Shown piece by piece: positions 1 through 5,822 of a stretch of DNA of 8,216 nt (position 1 is the first letter of the stretch; every line of letters starts with the position of its first letter). Under the pieces are notes generated by a model. The model made no database searches, was not told where the DNA came from, and was given only the letters and a program-made list of their open reading frames with translations. Source of the stretch: Cyanobacteria bacterium OH_CFB_184. GTDB lineage: Bacteria > Cyanobacteriota > Vampirovibrionia > Gastranaerophilales > Gastranaerophilaceae. Location: NCBI GenBank assembly GCA_023414155.1, contig JAEZOG010000171.1, positions 1-8,216 of the forward strand. Direction: 5' to 3'. The position numbers and the translations under genes were made by a program.

Positions 1-1442
1 ACAGAGAGATGATGACTCGGTTTGAAAAAGTGAAATCAGTTTCTGACGGAATCGTAAAAAGGTGCGTTCGTGATTTATCATTTAAAAATGATAATTTATG
101 TGTGATAAATCTTTCAAATTTTACTTATTCAGGTTTGGTAAAAATAAGAACAGACAAGGAACTGCCTGCAGAGCTAAACGCTGTTTCTATTAAAAAAGAA
201 AACGGCTTTACTGATGAAAAATATTACAATATTGATCAAATCCCAATCACAGAAGATATTACTTTAATTCAAGAATACCTTCTTGATGTGACAAATATTC
301 CTGCTTTTTCTATCCAAAATATTGATAAATCCAATATTTGTAAAAAATGTCACTTATCAACAAGCAAAAACTCTATAGAAAATCAAAATATTAAATTTGA
401 GGTTAAAAACGATTCTGTAATCTTAACAAACAAGCACTCAGGCGAGGCTTATGAGGATTTTATAAATATCTCAGATAGAGCAGACGTGGGTGATAGCTAT
501 ACCTTTGGGGCTTTAAAAGGTGATAAAAAAATAAAAGCCGAGCTTATAAACCACAAGCTAATTGAATCTTCAGCATTAAGAGCAGTTTATGAACTGGTGT
601 ATTCAATAGATATTCCTAAAAACTCAACTCAAGATGGCAGATCTGCTGATAAATATTCTCATAAGCTATCTGTTAAAGTAATTCTTGCAAATCAAGCTGA
701 GTATATAGAATTTGAAGTTGATTGGATAAATAAATCTAAAAATCATATTCTGCAAGTGGATTTTAATCTAAAAAATCCTGTTGATACAACTTTTAACGAA
801 GATTCTCTTGGAATAATTGAAAGAAGTTTTGACCCTGACTTTGATATTTATAAAAAAATTCCTGCTCCAAGAGGAATAGAGATAAAACCAAATACATCTT
901 GCTTACAGCGTTTTGTATGGGCTCAGGGAGTAGGCTTTATTACTGAAGGATTAAATGAGTATGAAGTATTCAAAAATAACTTGAGTCTAACTATTTTAAG
1001 AGCTACAGGTATTATTTCTAATCCTAAAAACCCAACAAGAGGAACTCCTGCAGGACCTCCACTTGAAACTCCTGAGCTTCAGTGTCTTGGCGAGAATAAA
1101 GCGAGATTTGCAGTTGCATTCAAAAATGAAGCAAAAGCGATGTACCCATTGGCAGAAGAATTCTATAACAGTACAGTGGTTCTTTTTGCTGATAAAACCA
1201 ACTCAGAACTATTAAATATCGAGAACAAAAAAATACTTTTATACGCAATAAATTTAAGATGTGAAGATCTTTTGGTAAGGTTGTATAATTCATCAGAAAA
1301 AAATCAAAAAACAACTTTAATCTGTGCGGTTGATTACAAAAAAATATATGAAGTTTCTCCTTGTGGAGAAATAAAAAAGGAACTTACTTCTGTTATTGAT
1401 TTTAAGCCTAATGAATTAAAAACAATCAAGCTCGTTAAATAA
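1..1442 (+). CDS. GH38-type alpha-mannosidase, C-terminal part (5' end outside window)
   Basis: This is the C-terminal beta-sandwich region of a glycoside hydrolase family 38 alpha-mannosidase, an enzyme that removes alpha-mannose from glycans. The frame is open to the left edge (codons AGA GAG precede the first ATG at 9), so the ATG at 9 is probably internal and the catalytic N-terminal domain lies upstream. Counting from that ATG, family-typical blocks are GDSYTF at residues 161-166, LRATGIIS at 330-337 and RGTPAGP...TPELQCLG at 344-361. The catalytic nucleophile and zinc ligands of GH38 are not in the window, so activity cannot be judged. The gene ends with TAA, 71 bases before wecB on the same strand. 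Both genes concern sugars, but co-transcription is unproven. The family call is good; the substrate is unknown. Confidence 0.8.
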   Translation, partial: REMMTRFEKVKSVSDGIVKRCVRDLSFKNDNLCVINLSNFTYSGLVKIRTDKELPAELNAVSIKKENGFTDEKYYNIDQIPITEDITLIQEYLLDVTNIPAFSIQNIDKSNICKKCHLSTSKNSIENQNIKFEVKNDSVILTNKHSGEAYEDFINISDRADVGDSYTFGALKGDKKIKAELINHKLIESSALRAVYELVYSIDIPKNSTQDGRSADKYSHKLSVKVILANQAEYIEFEVDWINKSKNHILQVDFNLKNPVDTTFNEDSLGIIERSFDPDFDIYKKIPAPRGIEIKPNTSCLQRFVWAQGVGFITEGLNEYEVFKNNLSLTILRATGIISNPKNPTRGTPAGPPLETPELQCLGENKARFAVAFKNEAKAMYPLAEEFYNSTVVLFADKTNSELLNIENKKILLYAINLRCEDLLVRLYNSSEKNQKTTLICAVDYKKIYEVSPCGEIKKELTSVIDFKPNELKTIKLVK

Positions 1443-1513
1443 AGCTAGACTTAAATTATTTAAATATTAAAATAAAGTGTATAGTAATAATGCTAAAGTG
1501 AAAGAGAAAAGTT

Positions 1514-2626
1514 TTGGAAAAGATCAAGGTTTTAACAGTATTTGGCACAAGGCCTGAGGCTATAAAAATGGCTCCTCTTGTGAAGGCGCTTGAAAATAAC
1601 AATGATGTTTTTGAGAGTATTGTTTGCGTTACAGCTCAACACAGACAGATGCTTGATCAGGTTTTAGAACTTTTTGAAATAAAAGCAGACTATGATTTAG
1701 ACATTATGAAAACTAATCAAGATCTTTGGTCGTTGACTAGTGAAGTGATTTTAAAAACAAAAGAAGTTTTTGAACAAGTAAAACCTGATATTGTTTTAGT
1801 TCACGGTGATACTACAACTTCTATGGCGGCGGCTCTTTCAGCTTTTTATGCAAGAATTCCTGTCGGTCACGTTGAAGCTGGGCTTAGGACTTTTGATAAA
1901 TATTATCCGTTCCCTGAAGAAATCAATAGGGTTTTTGCAGATGCTATTTCTACATACCACTTTGCACCAACAGATACTTCTTGTCAGAATTTAATAAATG
2001 CTCAAATTCCAAAAGAACACATTTATAAAACAGGAAACACAGTTATAGATGCTCTTTTGTACACGGTTAACAATCATACAGCTGAAATTGAAGGTCTGAA
2101 ACTGGATAAAAATTTAAAAACTATCCTTTTAACTTCTCATAGAAGAGAAAATTTTGGTGAACCGATTAAGCAAATATGCAGTGCGATTTTAGAGCTTGTC
2201 GAGAAAAACAAAGATATACAAGTTGTTTATCCTGTGCATTTAAATCCTAACGTGCAAAAGCCTGTGTATGAAATGCTTGGAGAAAAAGAAAGAATACATC
2301 TTATAAAACCGCTTGATTATGCGCCGTTTGCATCACTTATGAAAGATGCCCATATAATCCTGACAGATTCAGGTGGAGTTCAAGAAGAAGCTCCATCATT
2401 AGGAAAACCTGTTTTGGTTCTTAGAGATACAACCGAAAGACCTGAAGCGATTGACTATGGTACTGTTAAGTTAGTTGGAACAGATAAAGAAAAAATTGTC
2501 CAAGAGACTCAAAAACTTTTAGACTCTGATGAAGAGTACAAAAAAATGTCAGAAGCTATAAACCCTTATGGCGATGGTAAAGCGTGCCAAAGAATAATTG
2601 ATATACTTAAAACCATAAAAAAATAA
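1514..2626 (+). CDS. wecB: UDP-N-acetylglucosamine 2-epimerase (non-hydrolysing)
   Basis: This cytoplasmic enzyme interconverts UDP-GlcNAc and UDP-ManNAc, supplying ManNAc units for cell-surface polysaccharides or teichoic-acid-type linkages. At 370 residues it has the full family length. Visible motifs are GTRPEAIKMAP at 11-21, HGDTTTS at 97-103, HVEAGLRT at 119-126, FPEEINR at 133-139, TSHRREN at 207-213, YPVHLNP at 239-245, DSGGVQEEAPSLGKPV at 285-300 and RDTTERPEA at 304-312. These are the usual substrate- and UDP-binding blocks of the GT-B-fold epimerases, and all look intact. The start is TTG: the frame is closed by TGA at 1499-1501, and the next ATG falls inside the conserved N-terminal motif. 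Upstream is only a weak purine-rich site (AAAGAGAAAAG). The stop codon directly abuts the convergent anti-sigma stop. The name mnaA is equally possible. Confidence 0.95.
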   Translation: MEKIKVLTVFGTRPEAIKMAPLVKALENNNDVFESIVCVTAQHRQMLDQVLELFEIKADYDLDIMKTNQDLWSLTSEVILKTKEVFEQVKPDIVLVHGDTTTSMAAALSAFYARIPVGHVEAGLRTFDKYYPFPEEINRVFADAISTYHFAPTDTSCQNLINAQIPKEHIYKTGNTVIDALLYTVNNHTAEIEGLKLDKNLKTILLTSHRRENFGEPIKQICSAILELVEKNKDIQVVYPVHLNPNVQKPVYEMLGEKERIHLIKPLDYAPFASLMKDAHIILTDSGGVQEEAPSLGKPVLVLRDTTERPEAIDYGTVKLVGTDKEKIVQETQKLLDSDEEYKKMSEAINPYGDGKACQRIIDILKTIKK

Positions 2627-2660
2627 TCAAGGTTTTTTTGCGCTGACTAATCCCTTGATT
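2617..2660 (-). terminator. Probable Rho-independent terminator of the sigma/anti-sigma operon
   Basis: Read on the - strand, a perfect 8-bp stem (AATCAAGG at 2660-2653 with CCTTGATT at 2632-2625) encloses a 20-base loop. It is followed by ATTTTTTT (2624-2617). The T-tract is encoded by the AAA-rich final codons of wecB, so the signal lies across the abutting ends of two convergent genes. The loop is long, which lowers confidence. No equally clear T-tract follows the hairpin on the + strand. Confidence 0.5.
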
Positions 2661-3283
2661 TCAGGGGCGTTTTGGATGTCTTTTACATAGATTGTCTTTT
2701 TGAATTTGAAATAGTGGTTGTTATAAATCTTTTCAGGGTGCTTAAACAAATACAACCCAGAAGTTGAGAAAAACGCAATAGCGAAAACGGCAGCAACTTT
2801 TATAAAATACCTATTTGGAGTAGGTTTGTTTTCTTCTTTTAGGATTTTTATTATTTTTTTTGATAAATTCACATTTGATTTTTCAATGCAGTGAGATATG
2901 GATTCTTTTACATTGCTTTGAAGAGTGTAGATGTTTTTCAAGTCTCCTCTTGCCGATTTGGATTTCAATAAATATTTTCTAAACTCAATTCCCTCTTCGT
3001 AAGAAAGCTCATTATCTACGTATGCAGAAATATTGTTGTAAAATTTTTCGTATTCTCTTATGTTAAAAAGGCTTATAGTTTCAATGTTTTCGACTTTGTT
3101 GATGATTTTTTCATAGGATAATTTCAAGTTCTCAATTATATTTTTCATTTCTTTATAGCGCTGATAGCACTGTGGACAATTTTTAAAATGCTCTTCAACG
3201 AAGGCTTTATGCTCGTCATTTAGCTTGTCATCAATATATAATGACATCATAGAAGTAACTTTTTTACAGATTAAATCGTCCAA
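2627..3283 (-). CDS. Membrane-bound zinc-finger anti-sigma factor
   Basis: This is the presumed partner that binds and silences the ECF sigma factor encoded just upstream. I chose the TTG at 3283-3281 because AAGGAG overlaps the sigma stop codon and its GGAG (3294-3291) sits 7 bases before that TTG. This gives 218 residues. An upstream ATG at 3319 would add 12 residues and overlap the sigma gene, but lacks this spacing. The N-terminus has C6 and the ZAS motif H32-x3-C36-x2-C39 (HFKNCPQC) after SLYIDDKL. Residues about 86-115 (SAYVDNELSYEEG...) resemble a second ZAS module that has lost its His and Cys ligands. One membrane segment lies at about 159-180 (FIKVAAVFAIAFF), leaving about 38 residues outside. 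The C-terminal part matches nothing I recognise, so the sensed signal is unknown. Confidence 0.8.
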   Translation of the reverse strand: MDDLICKKVTSMMSLYIDDKLNDEHKAFVEEHFKNCPQCYQRYKEMKNIIENLKLSYEKIINKVENIETISLFNIREYEKFYNNISAYVDNELSYEEGIEFRKYLLKSKSARGDLKNIYTLQSNVKESISHCIEKSNVNLSKKIIKILKEENKPTPNRYFIKVAAVFAIAFFSTSGLYLFKHPEKIYNNHYFKFKKTIYVKDIQNAPEIKGLVSAKKP

Positions 3284-3294
3284 GTGTGGTCTCC
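3283..3294 (-). promoter_or_regulatory. Start-deciding Shine-Dalgarno and TTG of the anti-sigma gene
   Basis: The - strand reads TAAGGAG then ACCACAC then TTG. The sigma stop codon TAA forms the first part of the ribosome binding site of the next gene, so the two genes are tightly packed and probably translationally coupled. This supports the TTG at 3283 over the ATG at 3319. Confidence 0.7.
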
Positions 3295-3900
3295 TTATAT
3301 AACATATGGCTTCAAACATTCTTGAAGCTTGTTTCTAGCCCTTGCAATTCTTGATTTTACCGTGCCTACATTGGTTTTGGTAATTTTTGCTATTTCCTCA
3401 TAGCTCAATCCTTGTATTTCACGCAGAACAATTACAAACTTAAAATGTTCTGGCAGTCTGGATATCATCTCCACAATGATTTCACTTAACTCATTTCCCA
3501 TTGTTTTTTCTTCAGGCTTGGCTTGTTTGTCATGCAAATCAAGTATAGGACAATTTTTATTGTCGTCTTCCCAGGTAAGATCTATCGATACTACATCAGG
3601 GCTTCTTTTTTTCTTTCTAAGTTCATCATAAAACCTATTTGAGATTATTTGCCCCATCCAAGATTTAAATAGCTTGGGGTTTCTAAGAGACTTGATGCTT
3701 CTAGACATTTTTAATAAAACATCTTGTGTTAAATCAAGCAAATCTTCTCTATGCGGGTCCAGGTAATAAAATGAAGCGTAGACATTTTTTTGTTCTCTTT
3801 TTATTAATTCTTCAAGCGCAGCGTAATCATCGTGTTGAGAAAGGCTAACCAGCTCTTGAATATCCATATCCTTGTATTTTTTCTTTAATAACCCTTTCAA
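3295..3900 (-). CDS. ECF-type RNA polymerase sigma factor (sigma-70 family)
   Basis: This is an alternative sigma factor of the extracytoplasmic-function group, directing RNA polymerase to stress or envelope promoters. Its 201 residues carry sigma region 2 at about 26-98 (core-binding stretch LLDLTQDVLLKM; -10-binding stretch FKSWMGQIISNRFYDELRKKKR). An acidic linker and region 4 at about 140-193 follow (LPEHFKFVIVLREIQGLSYEEIA, then the helix-turn-helix TNVGTVKSRIARARNKL). Regions 1 and 3 are absent, as is normal for ECF factors. The start is TTG at 3900, with AGGAG (3913-3909) 8 bases upstream; the internal ATG at codon 12 has no comparable site. The anti-sigma gene follows 11 bases downstream, giving the classic sigma/anti-sigma pair. 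The ECF subgroup cannot be assigned from the sequence alone. Confidence 0.93.
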   Translation of the reverse strand: MKGLLKKKYKDMDIQELVSLSQHDDYAALEELIKREQKNVYASFYYLDPHREDLLDLTQDVLLKMSRSIKSLRNPKLFKSWMGQIISNRFYDELRKKKRSPDVVSIDLTWEDDNKNCPILDLHDKQAKPEEKTMGNELSEIIVEMISRLPEHFKFVIVLREIQGLSYEEIAKITKTNVGTVKSRIARARNKLQECLKPYVI

Positions 3901-4246
3901 AAGAAATACTCCTATTTAGGCTGTCTGGCTTAAATATCAATTTACTCTCTTGTTATTCGCTTGATTTTTCAAAAAATATAAAAGTCTATGTTAAGCTAAT
4001 TAGAAAATAATTTATTTTACTGGAAGTTCCCACACCCTTTGCTATATAATCAGGTAGGCATTTAAAAAAATCTTAAAAGTATTAGACTAAAAATCCACAC
4101 AGCTTCAGATTTCTGTAATGAAGAGCTTTAAAAGTTGCTTGCAACCTCTGTAAAATAGCGCCTCAGGTTAAAATCAATGCTAAAATATTTCAAGAATAAG
4201 ATACAAGCCATACACTGTAGAACAACTAATATGGGAAAAACTTTTA
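3901..4246. other. Divergent intergenic region between the sigma gene and thiE
   Basis: This 346-base stretch has no convincing open reading frame. Its left part holds the sigma gene ribosome binding site (AGGAG, 3913-3909) and a possible - strand -10 (TATATT) with a poor -35 (CTAATT) 17 bases upstream. Its right part holds a + strand -10 (4043-4050) and a leader of about 190 bases before thiE. In that leader, CTTCA (4103-4107) can pair with TGAAG (4119-4123), and GTTG (4134-4137) with CAAC (4142-4145) around CTTG. I see no TPP riboswitch core (no CTGAGA element) and no known RNA family. Confidence 0.5.
4040..4050 (+). promoter_or_regulatory. Putative extended -10 promoter for thiE
   Basis: TGCTATATAAT contains both TGn-TATATA and TATAAT, a good extended -10 element. 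No consensus -35 lies 16-18 bases upstream (CTGGAA or GGAAGT is there). Transcription would start near 4056 and leave an untranslated leader of about 190 bases before thiE. Confidence 0.45.
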
Positions 4247-4885
4247 ATGAATATAAATAAAATTAGATTAAAAGACAAAAAACTTTATCTGGTAACAACT
4301 TCAGATGCTTTTGACAGTGATGAAGATTTCTTAGATTCAGTAGCAGCTTCACTAAAAGGTGGAGTTCAAATTTTGCAGTTAAGAGAAAAAAACTCAAATG
4401 CAGCAAGAATAATTAAGCTCGGAAAAAGAATCAGAGAATTATGCTCTATCTATGATGCACTATTTATCGTCAATGACAGAATTGATATTGCAAAAGTAGT
4501 TGAAGCAGACGGCGTGCATCTTGGTCAAGAGGATATAGATATTGAAGTTGCGCGTGAAATACTTGGTACAAATGCAATAGTAGGTATATCAACCCATACG
4601 CCAGAACAAGCTATGAAAGCCCAAGCAGAAGGGGCTGATTACATCACAGTGGGACCTGTTTTTGAAACGTATACAAAGCTAGTTAGGCAAGGAGTTGGTT
4701 TGGATTATGTAAAGTGGGCTTCAGAAAATATTGAAATTTCATTCTACGCAATTGGAGACATCGACTTAGAGAATGCTAATCAAGTATTGAAAGCCGGAGC
4801 AACAAGGATAGCAGTTGATAGCGCAATCATAAATAGCTCTAATCCTGAAACCTCAGCAAAATCAATGGTCGACAAATTGAAATAA
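4247..4885 (+). CDS. thiE: Thiamine-phosphate synthase (thiamine-phosphate pyrophosphorylase)
   Basis: This enzyme joins HMP-pyrophosphate and thiazole phosphate to form thiamine phosphate, the coupling step of vitamin B1 synthesis. At 212 residues it has the usual single-domain TIM-barrel length. Motifs are QLREK at 44-48, VNDRIDIA at 75-82, ADGVHLGQED at 87-96, GISTH at 113-117, GPVFETYTK at 136-144, YAIGDID at 167-173 and AVDSAII at 189-195. The pyrophosphate- and pyrimidine-binding residues look present. Oddly, the usual AIGGI phosphate-binding loop reads AIGDI. The C-terminal third resembles cyanobacterial ThiE, as far as I recall, but without the long N-terminal extension many of those carry. 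ATG at 4247 has a weak site (GGGAAAA) upstream; an ATG at 4232 is out of frame. No other thiamine gene is nearby. Confidence 0.9.
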   Translation: MNINKIRLKDKKLYLVTTSDAFDSDEDFLDSVAASLKGGVQILQLREKNSNAARIIKLGKRIRELCSIYDALFIVNDRIDIAKVVEADGVHLGQEDIDIEVAREILGTNAIVGISTHTPEQAMKAQAEGADYITVGPVFETYTKLVRQGVGLDYVKWASENIEISFYAIGDIDLENANQVLKAGATRIAVDSAIINSSNPETSAKSMVDKLK

Positions 4886-4904
4886 AAGTTAACGAATAAA
4901 AATG

Positions 4905-4933
4905 TTGACATCGAATTATGCTTTAGATATATT
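4905..4933 (+). promoter_or_regulatory. Sigma-70-type promoter of tRNA-Glu
   Basis: A perfect -35 TTGACA (4905-4910) is separated by exactly 17 bases from a -10 TATATT (4928-4933). Transcription would begin around 4940, about 10 bases before the mature tRNA 5' end at 4950. It lies in the gap just after thiE, so the tRNA has its own strong promoter. Confidence 0.85.
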
Positions 4934-4949
4934 ATCTATACAGTCTTAA

Positions 4950-5025
4950 GCCCCCATCGTCTAGAGGCCTAGGACAACACCCTTTCACGGTGTAGACGGG
5001 GATTCGAATTCCCCTGGGGGTACCA
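4950..5025 (+). tRNA. tRNA-Glu (anticodon TTC)
   Basis: This is a full cloverleaf of 76 bases with an encoded CCA end. The acceptor stem GCCCCCA (4950-4956) pairs with TGGGGGT (5015-5021), with one G-T pair at the top. The D arm is GTCT...GGAC. The anticodon stem ACACC/GGTGT encloses loop CTTTCAC, anticodon TTC. The T arm GGGGA/TCCCC encloses TTCGAAT. The discriminator is A5022, followed by CCA at 5023-5025. TTC reads GAA and GAG (glutamate). The mobile-element-like genes begin right after its 3' end, a common integration position. Confidence 0.96.
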
Positions 5026-5052
5026 TTTTAAAACAACTAAAATTAAATAATA

Positions 5053-5080
5053 GCTAGGGTTTTAAGCCCTAGCATTTTTT
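5053..5080 (+). terminator. Rho-independent terminator of tRNA-Glu
   Basis: A 7-bp stem GCTAGGG (5053-5059) / CCCTAGC (5067-5073), extendable by a T-G pair, has a short TTTAA loop and is followed by ATTTTTT. It lies 27 bases past the tRNA 3' end. It may also act weakly on the opposite strand, where TATTATTT follows the stem. Confidence 0.85.
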
Positions 5081-5094
5081 ATGGAATTAAAAAT

Positions 5095-5143
5095 GTTGTA
5101 ATTTTGTTGTAATTAAAAAGAAAAAACAGCAACAAATAACAAC
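5095..5143. repeat. Imperfect inverted repeat with TTGTTG units beside the tRNA
   Basis: The left arm (5095-5109, GTTGTAATTTTGTTG) pairs with the right arm (5130-5143, CAACAAATAACAAC) over 13 of 14 positions plus one bulged T, around a 20-base A-rich loop. The left arm also lies inside a direct repeat of TGTTGTAATT (5094-5103 and 5105-5114). On the - strand the stem is followed by ATTTTT, so it could terminate transcription arriving from the accessory genes. It could equally be a protein-binding array at an element end. Confidence 0.5.
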
Positions 5144-5191
5144 AATCTTAAATCTAAATAGCTAATCATATAATCTGTAGTATGTTAAGGT

Positions 5192-5230
5192 CTAATACTT
5201 TTTTTCATTGTTATAAAAAATGACTATTAG
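5192..5230. repeat. AT-rich hairpin downstream of the replication-like gene
   Basis: CTAATA (5192-5197) pairs with TATTAG (5225-5230), and TTTTTT (5200-5205) with AAAAAA (5215-5220), around loop CATTGTTAT. The right arm also contains the 11-base palindrome GACTATTAGTC (5222-5232). It lies about 40 bases past the stop of the - strand gene ending at 5271. It may be a weak terminator or part of an element end; the function is not determined. Confidence 0.35.
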
Positions 5231-5270
5231 TCTGTTTTTGCTAAATATATCAACGTAACCGTATGACATT

Positions 5271-5822
5271 TTAATCTTCTATTTTCCATTTTTCTTTCAT
5301 CTCATCAACATATTTTTTAAAAACAGGATTATTTTCAAAGGCTTTTATTGTTATTTTTATTCTCTCTTGTTCGGTAAATTCCTCGTCAGAAGAAGAATTT
5401 AAAAAAGAGGTATTTTCTTTTTCTTTTAATATATTTTTATCCAAAGCTGCTTGGGGTATATTACCTAAGCTGCTTATGGTATCACCTAAAGTTACTTTGG
5501 GCATGAGTCCTAAGTACCCAAAGAAGCTTATGGTATATCGATAATAAATTCGCTTATTAACTTTATCCTTTTTAATTATTTGTTTTAGTTCTAACTCTTT
5601 TACTGCTTGTCCGACTGATACTTCACTCAAACCAGTGCATTCAGCTATTGTTTTTTGAGTCGGGTACGCATAACCTTTCTTGTAATTCCAATAATCAGTT
5701 ATACATCTTAAAACAAGCCTGCTTGAAAGCATAAGCTCGATTTGACTGAAAAATTTAGTTGTTGTGATTAACTTGTTTATCTCGAAACTGTTTGTATTAA
5801 TCCTGATCTCTTCTTTTTTCAT
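5271..5822 (-). CDS. Winged-helix protein, candidate replication initiator of a plasmid-like element
   Basis: This 183-residue protein has a clear winged helix-turn-helix at about 30-97 (LSSRLVLRCITDYWNYKKG...YPTQKTIAECTGLSEVSVGQAVKELELKQ). This type (HTH_36-like) occurs in plasmid Rep and phage replisome-organiser proteins. Residues about 97-128 form a low-similarity repeat (TISFFGYLG, VTLGD, TISSLGN) encoded by iteron-like DNA. A charged, probably helical tail follows (EEFTEQERIKITIKAFENN...KYVDEMKEKW). The start ATG at 5822 overlaps the methylase stop as TAATG, with no good ribosome binding site of its own, so translation is probably coupled. No catalytic motif is visible, so a transcription regulator is the main alternative. 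The replication role is inferred from the fold and the internal repeats. Confidence 0.6.
   Translation of the reverse strand: MKKEEIRINTNSFEINKLITTTKFFSQIELMLSSRLVLRCITDYWNYKKGYAYPTQKTIAECTGLSEVSVGQAVKELELKQIIKKDKVNKRIYYRYTISFFGYLGLMPKVTLGDTISSLGNIPQAALDKNILKEKENTSFLNSSSDEEFTEQERIKITIKAFENNPVFKKYVDEMKEKWKIED
5440..5536. repeat. Four iteron-like, partly palindromic ~21-bp repeats inside the winged-helix gene
   Basis: On the + strand the copies are A 5440-5459, B 5463-5482, C 5484-5504 and D 5516-5536. They share the pattern (A)CC(T/C)AAAG-nn-CTT-nn-GG-TAT. B reads ACCTAAGCTGCTTATGGTAT, and A matches it at 16 of 20 positions. C and D need a one-base insertion to align. Each copy is a near dyad (ACC-AAG / CTT-GGT). 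Starts of A, B and C are 23 and 21 bases apart, about two helical turns; a half copy CCTAAG (5509-5514) precedes D. No gene start lies within the array. This resembles origin iterons embedded in rep genes. Confidence 0.6.

Noticed and set aside
1120..1314. - strand open frame of 64 codons inside the mannosidase gene
   Set aside because: It is antisense to conserved GH38 coding sequence, with no ribosome binding site or recognisable product.
1806..1994. Second-frame open frame inside wecB
   Set aside because: It lies entirely within conserved wecB coding sequence and has a low-information Leu-rich product.
4051..4246. TPP (THI-box) riboswitch before thiE
   Set aside because: The conserved CTGAGA and the second-arm core are not present; the nearest text (CTGTAATGAAGA) does not fit the fold.
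5000..5025. Second attachment-site copy of the tRNA 3' end within the window
   Set aside because: I looked for the GATTCGAATTCCCC...ACCA segment to the right and found no copy up to 8216.
5440..5536. CRISPR array
   Set aside because: Repeats are degenerate, nearly contiguous with no unique spacers, and lie inside a coding gene; no cas genes are present.
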